A DNA stretch of 64,000 nt, taken from positions 2,542,001-2,606,000 of the forward strand of contig NZ_CP019450.1 of assembly GCF_001983995.1 (NCBI RefSeq), read 5' to 3'. This document shows, piece by piece, positions 10,523 to 20,229 of this stretch. Both the position numbers and the translations under genes were made by a program. The DNA is from Halioglobus japonicus. Its GTDB lineage: Bacteria; Pseudomonadota; Gammaproteobacteria; Pseudomonadales; Halieaceae. The notes beneath the pieces are model-generated. The model was not told the origin of the DNA, did no database searches, and saw only the letters and a list, made by a program, of their open reading frames with translations. Each line of letters opens with the position of its first letter. The stretch's first letter is position 1.

Positions 10523-13335
10523 GTGTCCAACGAACACTATCTGCACAACCCGCTGATTCACCGCGACCGTCGTCTGGGGCGTCGCCACACTGAATGGGTC
10601 AACCAGTTCGACTGCACCCATATGCGTCCGCTCATTATCTGCCGTGGTCCTATCCGTAAGGAGGCCATGGACGTGTTCAGCGAAATGGGCATTACCGATT
10701 TCGGTATTCTGCTGTCCGAGAAAGACTCCATTATCTATCAGGATGCACTTGCCCCGAACTGCGCTCACTGACCGATCCTAATCGCGTCCACCGCGTGCCT
10801 GATTACACCGGCGCAAACAAGGAAGAGCGCGATCAGCGCATAGCCCAGATTATCAATATCGCCCGCGAGAACGGCTACAACTCTATCTTCGCCGGCTACG
10901 GATTTATGGCTGAGGACGAAACCATGGTCGCCGCCATGGAAAAAGCCGGCCTGAATTTCATCGGCCCCTGCTCGCGCACGGTTCACGATGCAGGCCTGAA
11001 GGATGAGGCCAAGCGTACCGCACTCAAGCACGGTGTGTCGGTCACTCCCGGTATCGACAATGGCACCGCTCTTACGCTGCTTAAGAAGCACCCCGATGCA
11101 GCCGCGTTAAAAGCCCTTGCGGCCGAACACGGTCTCATAGTTGATGAGGCTAAGCTGGATGACGACAGCATTGAGCTGGCTGACAAGGCTGACCTGGTGC
11201 TGGCCGCGTCCTATGAGAAAGGCGTTGATATCTACACGGTTGATGAACTCTGTGAAACGCTGACCGAAGCGGTACAGGAGATGGCAGCTGAGTACCCCGA
11301 AAACCGGGTGCGCCTCAAGGCTATTTCAGGCGGCGGCGGCAAGGGGCAGCGCATTCTCGGTATTGGTGAATCTGCGCGCACCCCGGAGCTGGTGCGGGAG
11401 ATCCTCAATGAGGTCAAAACCACCGGTGTTGGTGACAACAAGAATGTTTTGGTTGAACTGAATATTGAAACAACGCGTCACCAGGAAATTCAGGTGCTGG
11501 GCAACGGCGAGTGGTCCATGACCATGGGCGGCCGCGACTGCTCACTGCAGATGCATGAGCAGAAGCTGCTCGAGGTGTCTGTAACTGTTGAGTCGCTGGA
11601 GGCTGCTATCGAGCAAGCCAAGGCATCCGGTAACGCGACTGAGCAACGCGTACTTGAGCAAGACCTGAAAACCCTGATTGCCATGGAAGATGAGGCGACT
11701 CGTTTTGGTGAGGCTGTGGGCCTGGACTCTGTCTCTACGTTCGAGTGTATCGTCGATCGCGACAAGCACTTCTTCATGGAAATGAACACGCGTATTCAGG
11801 TGGAGCACCGGGTAACCGAGCTGTGTTACACATTGAAGTTCACTAACCCGGAAAACCCCGATGACACGTTTATCGTGGAGTCGCTGGTAGAACTGATGGT
11901 ATTGCTTGCGGCGCACGGCCCCAAGCTACCGAAGCCCGAGCGTATTTTGCGCCACAACGATTCGGTTGAAGCACGTCTCAACGCCACCAACCAGGCGCTG
12001 CAGCCCAGTGCCGGCGGTGTCATCGAGTATTGGTCCGACGCCGTCGAAGGCGAAATTCGCGACGACCAGGGGATTAGCCTGCACAACCCCGACACCGATG
12101 TCTTTATGAAGTACACCCTGGCCGGCGCCTACGATTCCAATATCGCGCTGCTGCTGACTGTCGGTGATACACGCCTTGACACCTATGAGCGTATGGCGGA
12201 AGTGATTCGCCAGACCAACATGCGCGGTAAGGACCTGGCGACCAATCTGGAGTTCCACTACGGTCTGGTGAACTGGTTTATCGGCCAGAACATTAATGCC
12301 CGACCCACCACGCGCTTTATCGTGCCTTACCTGACGGCGGTAGGTGAATTGAAGCAGCGGGCCAACAACCTTGACGTGGACTACGCGTGGAAGCAAATCT
12401 GCAAGGCTCAGTTGGCGGGCGCCGCAGGCGATAGCGCCAAGGCCCTGAAAACGGCTCTGGAGTTGAAGCAAACGCTGTTGCTGCGCCCCCTGAAAACCCT
12501 GCTGGAAGAGCCGCATATTCTCGCCGGTTGGCTGAGTGTTAACCGCGACAGCTACACCATGGTAGACGGTAAAATCAGCTGGAATGAAAACCCGATCGAG
12601 CTGCTGGACGATACTTATCACTTCCTGAACATGGATTATGTCGAAGGTGAGCCTGCTTCGAGCATGATCTGGGATCACGACGATGACATCCTCGGCGACG
12701 CCCTGGCGTTTTATCAGGAGCTCAATAATCGTCTCGATGCACAGGACTGGATTGAATTGCAGTCGGTGCTGGATTCCGCCGATGCGCCAGAAGGTATCAG
12801 TGCGTCAATGTGGGGCGAGATTCGTGGCGCCCACGCAGGCTTCCAGGCCGGTGTCGACATCCTGGCGGTACTGCCCAACATTGCCGAAGCCACGTCTTAC
12901 TACAGCCTGTGTGTGAACGAAGACCTGACGATTAATATTCCCGAGCGTCTCGAAGATACCGAGCTTCAGGAAGCAATGGCGAAAGTATTGGTGCCGCCGC
13001 CGGTTGCCAAATCCGACGAAATTCTCGCTGAGAGCGGCGGCATGTTTTATGGCCGCGAAACACCGGAGCACGACGTGTATGTGAAGCAGGGCGATCACTT
13101 CGAGGCGGGTGACCCACTGTTTATTGTTGAAGTGATGAAGATGTTCAACAAGGTGTATGCGCCGTTCTCGGGGACCATCGAAGAGGTGCTGGTCGACACC
13201 GATGGCGTGATCATCAGCAAGGGCCAGCCGATTTTCAAAATCACCCCGGACGAGGTTATCGTTGTTGAATCTGCCGAGGAGGTGGCTGCGCGCCGCCGTG
13301 GTGTGACCGACGAATTCCTTGCCCAGCTTGTATGA
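10523..13335 (+). pseudogene. Atypical acyl-CoA (propionyl-CoA) carboxylase alpha subunit: biotin carboxylase plus biotin carrier, one frameshift
   Basis: Two frames join into one chain of about 937 residues. The break lies in the C run 10752-10755; one extra C gives DALAPELRSLTDPNRVHRV without a stop. The chain has a biotin carboxylase N-domain, an ATP-grasp domain (GGGGKGQRILG at about residue 268, RDCSLQMHEQK, FMEMNTRIQVEHRVTE), a carboxylase C-domain, and a C-terminal biotin carrier domain with EVMKM (biotin lysine about residue 873). It carboxylates biotin with ATP and bicarbonate for the beta subunit just upstream. Two things are unusual: about 95 residues between the KHGVSVTPG block and the glycine loop, where ordinary enzymes have about 40, and a length above 900. 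ATG or GTG near 10523 (MSNEHYLHNP) follows AGAGGAA. The frameshift is probably a base-calling error. Confidence 0.8.
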
Positions 13336-13345
13336 GGACTATCCG

Positions 13346-13759
13346 ATGATTACCGCACTTGATCATATCGCCATTGCCGTACCGGACTTCGAGAAGGCGA
13401 TTAAGCGCTTTATGGAAGACTTTGGACTAACCTTCAATGGCACGGAAGACGTTGTGGCGGCAAAGACCAGCACGGCCTTTTTCCCACTGCCGGAAACCCA
13501 GATCGAACTGGTGCACCCCTTGAATGGTGAAGGGCCGATAGCTGGTTATCTGGAAAAGAAGGGCGGTGGTCTGCATCACCTGTGCTTCCGCTCCGACAAT
13601 ATTGAAGAGGACGTGGCGCGCCTGAAGGAAAAGGGTTATCAGTTCCTGGGCGATGCACCTACGCCGGGTGCACACGGCTCGAAGGTGATTTTTATTCATC
13701 CCAAGAGCTGTGATGGTGTGCTGATTGAGATTAATCAGCCCGCCGACGACCACCACTAA
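13346..13759 (+). CDS. mce: Methylmalonyl-CoA epimerase
   Basis: The 137-residue protein is a vicinal-oxygen-chelate (glyoxalase fold) enzyme. The opening ALDHIAIAVPDFEKAI has the first metal-ligand His, ETQIELVHPL and GGGLHHLCFRSDNIEED follow, and KVIFIHPKSCDGVLIEI near the C-terminus ends in the metal-ligand Glu. It interconverts the 2S and 2R forms of methylmalonyl-CoA between the carboxylase and the mutase. ATG 13346 is chosen because it lies 10 bases after the alpha-subunit stop with TGAGGA as ribosome-binding site. Confidence 0.92.
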   Translation: MITALDHIAIAVPDFEKAIKRFMEDFGLTFNGTEDVVAAKTSTAFFPLPETQIELVHPLNGEGPIAGYLEKKGGGLHHLCFRSDNIEEDVARLKEKGYQFLGDAPTPGAHGSKVIFIHPKSCDGVLIEINQPADDHH

Positions 13760-13784
13760 GCGGTGGGCCAAGAGCCATAACTGG

Positions 13785-13815
13785 GGCGTCGCCGATACTG
13801 CTAACAGGTGACGCC
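13785..13815 (+). repeat. Hairpin between epimerase and mutase genes
   Basis: GGCGTCGCC (13785-13793) pairs with GGTGACGCC (13807-13815), nine pairs with one G-U, around a 13-base loop. No T run follows, so it may tune mRNA stability or level of the mutase rather than end transcription. Confidence 0.4.
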
Positions 13816-13844
13816 GACAGCGATTACACGCGAGACACACGATC

Positions 13845-16004
13845 ATGAGCAACGACAAGATGTACGACAAGAACACCGCCACTCCCGACGCCTGGGCTGA
13901 GCTTGCCACCAAGCAACTGCGCGGTAAGCCGCTGGATGATCTCACCTGGCAGACACCTGAAGATATCGATGTGAAGCCGTTGTACACGGCTGCCGATACC
14001 GAAGATCTCGAGTATGCGGACACCATGCCCGGCATGTCACCCTATATTCGCGGCCCGCAGGCGACAATGTATGCCGGGCGCCCGTGGACCATTCGTCAGT
14101 ACGCGGGGTTCTCAACCGCCGAAGAATCCAACGCCTTCTATCGCAAGGCACTGGCCGCTGGCGGTCAGGGCGTGTCGGTGGCCTTCGATCTTGCCACCCA
14201 CCGAGGCTACGATTCCGACCATCCCCGTGTCTCCGGTGATGTGGGTAAAGCGGGTGTAGCGATCGACTCCGTGGAAGACATGAAGATTCTGTTCGACGGC
14301 ATTCCCCTGGACAAAGTGTCGGTGTCTATGACGATGAATGGCGCGGTTCTGCCGGTACTAGCCGGTTATATCGTGGCTGCAGAAGAGCAGGGCGTAAGCC
14401 AGGATCAACTCGCGGGCACGATCCAAAATGACATTCTCAAAGAGTTCATGGTTCGCAATACCTATATCTATCCGCCCGCACCGAGCATGAAAATCATCGG
14501 CGATATTATCGCCTACTGTTCCGGCAACATGCCCAAGTTCAATACCATCTCAATCTCGGGATACCACATTCAGGAAGCGGGAGCGAACGCAGCGCTGGAG
14601 TTGGCTTACACCCTGGCAGACGGCAAGGAGTATATTCGCACAGCCCTGGCCGCCGGCCTCGATATCGACCAGTTTGCACCGCGTCTGTCCTTCTTCTGGG
14701 GCATTGGCATGAACTTCTATATGGAGATCGCCAAAATGCGGGCAGCGCGTTTGCTGTGGGCCAAGATTGTCGGCGAATTTAACCCCGGCAACCCCAAGAG
14801 CTCAATGCTGCGCACACACAGCCAGACCTCCGGCTGGTCGCTGACAGAGCAGGACCCTTACAACAACGTGGTGCGCACCACGATTGAAGCGATGGCCGCC
14901 GTTTTTGGCGGTACTCAGTCACTGCACACCAACGCACTGGACGAGGCCATTGCTCTGCCCACCGAGTTCTCGGCACGTATTGCCCGTAACACCCAGCTCA
15001 TCATTCAGGAAGAGAGCGGTATCACCAACGTTGTCGATCCCTGGGGCGGTTCCTACATGATGGAGAGCCTCACTCAGGATATCGCCGACAAGGCCTGGGA
15101 ATTGATTGAGGAGATCGAGGAAGCCGGTGGTATGGCCAAGGCCATCGAGACCGGCTTGCCCAAGCTTAAGATCGAGGAGGCTGCCGCGCGCAAACAGGCG
15201 CGTATCGACCGCGGCGATGACGTGATCGTCGGTGTCAACAAGTACACCCTCGACGAAGAAGATGCGATCGAAACCCTGGAAGTCGACAACCAGGCAGTGC
15301 GCGAATCGCAGTTGGCCAGGCTCGCCACAATCAGGGGGTCTCGTGATGAGGCTGCGGTTGAAGCGATTCTGGAAGACATTTACCAGGCCGCGGTCAGCGG
15401 CGAAGGCAACCTGCTGGCCCTGGCCGTAGAGGCGACTCGTCGCCGTGCCACGGTCGGCGAAATTTCCTTTGCCATGGAGCGTGAGTTCGGCCGCTTTAAT
15501 GCCCAGGCACAGACCGTGTCAGGCGTTTACGGATCAGCGTTTGCCGAAGACGAAGAATGGCAGGGTATTAGCAAGGATATCGACGACTTTGTGGATCATC
15601 ACGGCCGCCGTCCGCGGATGCTGGTGTGCAAAATGGGTCAGGACGGTCACGACCGCGGCGCTAAAGTGGTTGCCACTGCCTTTGCTGATGTCGGCTTTGA
15701 TATTGATTTGTCGCCTATGTTCTCCACGCCGGAAGAAGTGGCGCGTCAGGCGATTGAGAACGACGTGCATGTGGTAGGCGCATCATCACTCGCCGCCGGC
15801 CATAAGACCCTGGTGCCGGAGTTGGTTGAAGAACTCAAGAAGCAGGGCGCTGACGATATCGTCGTCATTGCCGGCGGTGTGATTCCGCGCCAGGACTACG
15901 ACTATCTCTACGGTGCTGGCGTGAAGTGTATCTTCGGCCCGGGCACGCCGATTCCCGCTTGCGCACGTGAGGTGCTCGACGCGGTGAACTCGCAACAGGC
16001 CTGA
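13845..16004 (+). CDS. scpA: Methylmalonyl-CoA mutase, single-chain B12-dependent form
   Basis: The 719-residue protein is a full methylmalonyl-CoA mutase. The N-terminal TIM barrel (residues about 30-570) contains [13 protein letters not shown] and the substrate block [20 protein letters not shown]. The C-terminal cobalamin domain has the DxHxxG motif (Asp600, His602 as lower axial cobalt ligand) and the [13 protein letters not shown] block. It converts 2R-methylmalonyl-CoA to succinyl-CoA, feeding the TCA cycle. ATG 13845 ([10 protein letters not shown]) follows the epimerase by 85 bases. The downstream meaB gene encodes its repair chaperone. It needs adenosylcobalamin, consistent with metH also being cobalamin-dependent at the end of the window. 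Confidence 0.95.
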   Translation: MSNDKMYDKNTATPDAWAELATKQLRGKPLDDLTWQTPEDIDVKPLYTAADTEDLEYADTMPGMSPYIRGPQATMYAGRPWTIRQYAGFSTAEESNAFYRKALAAGGQGVSVAFDLATHRGYDSDHPRVSGDVGKAGVAIDSVEDMKILFDGIPLDKVSVSMTMNGAVLPVLAGYIVAAEEQGVSQDQLAGTIQNDILKEFMVRNTYIYPPAPSMKIIGDIIAYCSGNMPKFNTISISGYHIQEAGANAALELAYTLADGKEYIRTALAAGLDIDQFAPRLSFFWGIGMNFYMEIAKMRAARLLWAKIVGEFNPGNPKSSMLRTHSQTSGWSLTEQDPYNNVVRTTIEAMAAVFGGTQSLHTNALDEAIALPTEFSARIARNTQLIIQEESGITNVVDPWGGSYMMESLTQDIADKAWELIEEIEEAGGMAKAIETGLPKLKIEEAAARKQARIDRGDDVIVGVNKYTLDEEDAIETLEVDNQAVRESQLARLATIRGSRDEAAVEAILEDIYQAAVSGEGNLLALAVEATRRRATVGEISFAMEREFGRFNAQAQTVSGVYGSAFAEDEEWQGISKDIDDFVDHHGRRPRMLVCKMGQDGHDRGAKVVATAFADVGFDIDLSPMFSTPEEVARQAIENDVHVVGASSLAAGHKTLVPELVEELKKQGADDIVVIAGGVIPRQDYDYLYGAGVKCIFGPGTPIPACAREVLDAVNSQQA

Positions 16005-16056
16005 TCAATCAACGGGGCGAAGTGTCATAAGGCACTGCGCCCCGGTCGCTGCTCTG

Positions 16057-17013
16057 ATGATATTTGACCTAGAAAAGCTCTTATCCGGCAATCGCCGGGC
16101 ACTGGCCAAGGCGATTACGCTGGTGGAATCCAAACTGGATACACACCGGGTGGAAGCCCAGCACATTCTCGAACAGGTGCTGCCGCACTCCGGCAACAGT
16201 ATTCGCATCGGTATTACCGGTGTCCCCGGTGTTGGCAAATCCACCTTTATTGAAGCTTTTGGCCTGTTCCTGATTGCGCAGGGCAAGCGGGTAGCTGTGC
16301 TGGCGGTAGACCCAAGCTCTCCGATCGCGGGCGGTTCGATACTGGGCGACAAGACGCGCATGGAAGAATTGTCGCGCAGGGAAGAGGCCTTTATCCGGCC
16401 CTCACCATCAGAGGGCGCGCTTGGCGGCGTGGCTCAGAAAACCCGTGAAACCATGCTACTTTGCGAAGCCGCTGGCTACGATGTGATCCTGGTGGAAACC
16501 GTGGGCGTCGGCCAGAGTGAATACCAGGTCGCTGGCATGGTTGATTTCTTTATGGTGTTGATGCTGCCGGGCGGCGGCGATGAGCTGCAGGGCATCAAAA
16601 AGGGAATAATGGAACTGGCGGATGCTTTGGTCATCAACAAGGCCGATGGCGACAGCGAGAGGCTTGCCACGCTGACGAGACAGCAGTACACCAGCGCCAT
16701 GAACCTGTTGCGCCACACCAGTTTCTGGACACCTCAGGTCATGACCTGCTCGGCGCTCAAGAATATCAATATCGACGCCGTGTGGGGCATGCTGGTTGAC
16801 TACCAGATCAAGGCCCGCCAGAAAGGCGCCTTTGACGCCAAACGCGCCCAGCAAAACCGTGACTGGATGCATCAGCTGGTGAACGAAATGCTGCATTTAA
16901 AGCTGTCCCAGAACACGGAGGTACAGCAGTTAATGCCCACTCTGGAAGCGGGCGTGGAGAGCCACCGCCTGACGGCTTACGCGGCGGCGCAGCAGATTCT
17001 CGAAAAGCTCTAG
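16057..17013 (+). CDS. meaB: Methylmalonyl-CoA mutase-associated GTPase MeaB
   Basis: The 318-residue P-loop GTPase has the Walker A motif GVPGVGKST at residues about 55-63, the switch region with DKTRMEELSRREEAFIRPSP, the Walker B-like VETVGVGQSE and the NKAD guanine specificity motif. MeaB loads adenosylcobalamin correctly into methylmalonyl-CoA mutase and protects the enzyme from inactivation. It follows the mutase gene by 52 bases on the same strand, the usual arrangement. The start is ATG 16057; an upstream start is less likely since the preceding 50 bases hold no good ribosome-binding site. Confidence 0.93.
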   Translation: MIFDLEKLLSGNRRALAKAITLVESKLDTHRVEAQHILEQVLPHSGNSIRIGITGVPGVGKSTFIEAFGLFLIAQGKRVAVLAVDPSSPIAGGSILGDKTRMEELSRREEAFIRPSPSEGALGGVAQKTRETMLLCEAAGYDVILVETVGVGQSEYQVAGMVDFFMVLMLPGGGDELQGIKKGIMELADALVINKADGDSERLATLTRQQYTSAMNLLRHTSFWTPQVMTCSALKNINIDAVWGMLVDYQIKARQKGAFDAKRAQQNRDWMHQLVNEMLHLKLSQNTEVQQLMPTLEAGVESHRLTAYAAAQQILEKL

Positions 17014-17026
17014 GGCGATCCTGCCC

Positions 17027-19006
17027 TCAGGAAGGAGTGGCGGTGTCAGCGCGCTTTGAGGGCACTGCACGCAGGGTTGGTACGCCGCCATTGCGGCGTA
17101 TATCACGCTGGTGATTACGCATGAACTTCTCGAATTTCATGGCATTTAGGGGGCGGGACCAGTAGTACCCCTGGGCCTGGTCGCAGCCGAGCATAGACAG
17201 CGCTTCCGCCATTTTCTGGTTCTCCACGCCCTCTGCCACAACCTTGATATTCAAGCGAGAGGCGACCTGAATAATCGCCTCGACAAGAATGCGACTCTGC
17301 TCGGCTTCGAGAATACGGCTGATGAAGGAGCGGTCGATTTTCAGTACGCTAACCTCGAATGCCTTGAGATAGCCGAGATTGGAATAGCCGGTGCCGAAGT
17401 CGTCGATAGCCAGTTCAACACCCATCCGGCGCAGTTGTAGCAGTGCGCGCTTAATGGAGGTGCTGTTATCAATCAAGAGGGATTCAGTGAGCTCGAGTTC
17501 CAGCTGATCGGCATCCAGCCCGCTCTTCTTGAGCGCGTCGCTCACCACTTTGGTAATTGAACCCCGGGCGAACTGTACCGGCGAGATATTGACTGCCATA
17601 GTGAATCCGCTGTCCACCAGCCCGAGGTCGAGGCACTGTTTACAGTAGCGGCAGGCTTCTTCCATAGCCCAACTGCCCATTTCTTCGATCAGACCTGATT
17701 GTTCGGCAACGCCGATAAATTCGGCGGGGGCAATCAGTCCGCGCGTAGGATGGTGCCAGCGAATCAGCGCCTCGGCGCCAATGACACGGCCGGATTCGAG
17801 GTCAATTTTGGGCTGATAGAATAGTTCAAATTGACGTTGACTGAGCCCTTCGTAGAGGTAGGACAGGATATTGAGGCGGTCCTGCACACGCTCGTGCATT
17901 TTCTCGTTAAAGAAATGGTAGTTATTCCGGCCGCTGTCCTTGGTGTGATACATGGCGATGTCGGCCTGACGGCAGATAGTGTCGAAATCCTCGCCGTCGT
18001 TGGGTGCAATGGCGATGCCAATGGAGGCGGTGACAACAATTTCCGAGCTGCCGATCGATACCGGTTTTTTGACTTCCTGGAGAATTTTGCTCGCCACGCT
18101 GGTCATGAGTTCGGCGTCGTCGACGGACTCGAGAATAATCAGGAACTCGTCGCCACCCAGACGCGATACGCAATCCGTGGCCCGCACGGTACTCATAAGG
18201 CGCAGCGCCGTCTCCTTGAGAAACTCGTCACCGCCCTGGTGGCCAAAGGAATCGTTGACGTGTTTGAAGTCGTCAAGATCCATGAACATCAGACACACCT
18301 TGGTGCCATTGCGCTGGCTGACCGCCAGGGCGTGTTCGAACTGCTCCCGGGCCAGCAACCGGTTGGGTAGACTGGTCAGCGCATCGTGGTGGGCGAGCTC
18401 GCGGATCATGAACTGCGATTCATTCACCCGTTCTATTTCGCGGCTCAGTCGATTCATGCTCTCGCGCATGTCTTCCGCGAACAGCCACACCGCAAAGCCT
18501 GTAACCATCAGGATCACGATAATAAAAGAGGCTGTGGTCAGATTCCCGGGCGACAACTCGTGGACATGCAGGCCGGTGGTATTGGTGAGCCCGATGAGAA
18601 ATACCGTGAAGATAGATGAGACGGTGACCGCCATGAACAGCCAGCGGCTGCCCACCACGGCGGAGAACAGGATCAGCGCAGGGATGGCGATCACTGCTTC
18701 ATCGTGTAGCCCCTTATGCATCCACATCAGGCCAAATACAGGAATGGTGAGAATGATAATGAGCGCATTGACCGCGATATCGGGCCTGCCAAGTTTTTTC
18801 AGGATGGGGATGCAGCACAACGCAACTGCCAGGCCAGCCAGTACGGCTGCCAGGTCGTAGCGTCCGAGGATGACCTGGACGATAAACAGGGCAAACAATG
18901 ACCACTCCAGTGCCCAGAACACTGTCGTCAATCGGGAGAATCTATAACCTTCGGTTATATCTCTCTGGGGGGCACCTGTGGATAGTGGGCGCTTGGAATC
19001 TTCCAT
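17027..19006 (-). CDS. Membrane GGDEF-EAL cyclic-di-GMP protein
   Basis: The 659-residue protein starts with about five or six membrane segments (residues 28-180), then a short coiled linker (MNRLSREIERVNE), a GGDEF domain and an EAL domain. The active-site GGDEF sequence is at residues 284-288, so diguanylate cyclase activity is possible. The EAL domain has EAL at 412-414, DDFGTGYSNLGYLK and VAEGVE, so phosphodiesterase residues are also retained. It would sit in the inner membrane and make or break cyclic-di-GMP. The signal sensed by the membrane part is unknown; no named sensor domain was recognised. It is convergent with meaB (13 bases apart). Confidence 0.92.
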   Translation of the reverse strand: MEDSKRPLSTGAPQRDITEGYRFSRLTTVFWALEWSLFALFIVQVILGRYDLAAVLAGLAVALCCIPILKKLGRPDIAVNALIIILTIPVFGLMWMHKGLHDEAVIAIPALILFSAVVGSRWLFMAVTVSSIFTVFLIGLTNTTGLHVHELSPGNLTTASFIIVILMVTGFAVWLFAEDMRESMNRLSREIERVNESQFMIRELAHHDALTSLPNRLLAREQFEHALAVSQRNGTKVCLMFMDLDDFKHVNDSFGHQGGDEFLKETALRLMSTVRATDCVSRLGGDEFLIILESVDDAELMTSVASKILQEVKKPVSIGSSEIVVTASIGIAIAPNDGEDFDTICRQADIAMYHTKDSGRNNYHFFNEKMHERVQDRLNILSYLYEGLSQRQFELFYQPKIDLESGRVIGAEALIRWHHPTRGLIAPAEFIGVAEQSGLIEEMGSWAMEEACRYCKQCLDLGLVDSGFTMAVNISPVQFARGSITKVVSDALKKSGLDADQLELELTESLLIDNSTSIKRALLQLRRMGVELAIDDFGTGYSNLGYLKAFEVSVLKIDRSFISRILEAEQSRILVEAIIQVASRLNIKVVAEGVENQKMAEALSMLGCDQAQGYYWSRPLNAMKFEKFMRNHQRDIRRNGGVPTLRAVPSKRADTATPS

Positions 19007-19176
19007 GAGCGGATGAAGCTTTCCTCACGGTTGCTTATTCTTTTGAGTCGTTATGGCGTGAGTATACCTTGCTGGGCGGGTTTGGCTATGGCCGAAGGTA
19101 CAATAAAGACGCCGGCTGGCCCGGCGCGTGAAAACCGGTTAGTCTCGCTGGATATCTCGCGATCGAGTCTCTTTGT

Positions 19177-19509
19177 ATGCGCTTTTTGCCACTGGAAAAG
19201 TTGATCAACCTGCACGACGGCTATAGCTGTACCTATAAAATCGACCAGCATCAGCTGTTGCTCCTGCAGAGCGACGGGCAGCGCTACCTGATAGAGGCTG
19301 TCTGCCCTCACCGCGAGCATCCCCTCGACCTGGCCTCTATTGGCGGCGGCGAAATTCAGTGTGCCGCCCATCACTACCGGTTTGCGCTGGATGACGGGCG
19401 CCTCCTGCAGCATACCGAGGAACCCTGCCGAGGCCTGCGCACCTGGGAACTGGTCTATGAAGGCAATGAAGTGGGCGTGATGATAGCTGCGGGGCCGGGC
19501 AATGAGTAA
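19177..19509 (+). CDS. Small Rieske [2Fe-2S] protein
   Basis: The 110-residue protein is a single Rieske domain. The first ligand pair is Cys-Pro-His in EAVCPHREHP and the second is Cys-Ala-Ala-His in IQCAAHHYRF, matching CxH...CxxH of Rieske clusters. No signal peptide or membrane segment is visible, so it is probably a cytoplasmic electron carrier or the ferredoxin part of a NirD/dioxygenase-like system whose partner is not in this window. It overlaps the next gene by 8 bases, which suggests translational coupling. Confidence 0.8.
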   Translation: MRFLPLEKLINLHDGYSCTYKIDQHQLLLLQSDGQRYLIEAVCPHREHPLDLASIGGGEIQCAAHHYRFALDDGRLLQHTEEPCRGLRTWELVYEGNEVGVMIAAGPGNE

Positions 19510-20092
19510 GGGGCTGCCGCCGGAGGAAGAACGCTTGGAATTGCCCTCCGGGTCGATATTCTCCGACCGGTTCGAGTTGCGCCTGGTGACGTACCGCGAC
19601 CTGCAGGCACTCCTGAAAATTCATCGGGTCGACGAGGTCAATCGCTATCTGCCGTTTGAAACCTGGCAGGGTATGGAAGACGCCGAGATCTGGTATGAGC
19701 GTGTGAAGCAGCGCCACCAGGACCGCGAAGCAGTGCAATGGGTGATTTGCGAACGCAGTGCGGGCCAGGTCGTGGGTAGCTGCATTATGTTTGGCTACGA
19801 GCACGATCATGCGCGCCTTGAAATCGGTTATGGCCTGGGGCGAGATTACTGGGGCAGGGGCATTGCCCGTGAAGCCGTTGGCCGGCTGGTCAGTTACGCC
19901 TTTGATGACATGCAGATCCGCCGCCTGGACGCGCGGGTGGACCCGCGCAATGACGGCTCGAATGCACTGCTGAAGGCCCTGGGTTTTAGCCTTGAGGGCT
20001 GCCAGCGGGAGCGGCAGGTGCTCAAGGGCGAGGTGGTCGACGTCAATCTCTGGGGACTGCTGCGGTCTCAGTGGATACCGGTCCAAAAATAA
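19502..20092 (+). CDS. GNAT-family N-acetyltransferase (RimJ/RimL type)
   Basis: The 196-residue protein has the acetyltransferase_3 layout. [21 protein letters not shown] opens the fold, [21 protein letters not shown] is motif A with the GRGIA acetyl-CoA pyrophosphate loop, and [23 protein letters not shown] is motif B. Relatives acetylate the alpha-amino group of ribosomal proteins or other amines; the substrate here is unknown. The ATG at 19502 lies inside the end of the Rieske gene, so the pair is probably translated together. Confidence 0.85.
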   Translation: MSKGLPPEEERLELPSGSIFSDRFELRLVTYRDLQALLKIHRVDEVNRYLPFETWQGMEDAEIWYERVKQRHQDREAVQWVICERSAGQVVGSCIMFGYEHDHARLEIGYGLGRDYWGRGIAREAVGRLVSYAFDDMQIRRLDARVDPRNDGSNALLKALGFSLEGCQRERQVLKGEVVDVNLWGLLRSQWIPVQK

Positions 20093-20229
20093 GCACTTTC
20101 GGCGGAAATTCAACGCCATTCACCGCAGGTATTCCGCCAATTTCCTTGAGAAATACTGTACAATGTCGCCCGTTTATTTCGCCGCGACCGCTCGGTTGTG
20201 CGACGTCATTCACCCGATCAGAGGACACT

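Noticed and set aside
20101..20138. GGCGGAA/TTCCGCC hairpin as terminator of the GNAT gene
   Set aside because: Seven-base stem with a 24-base loop and no T run; too weak to call.
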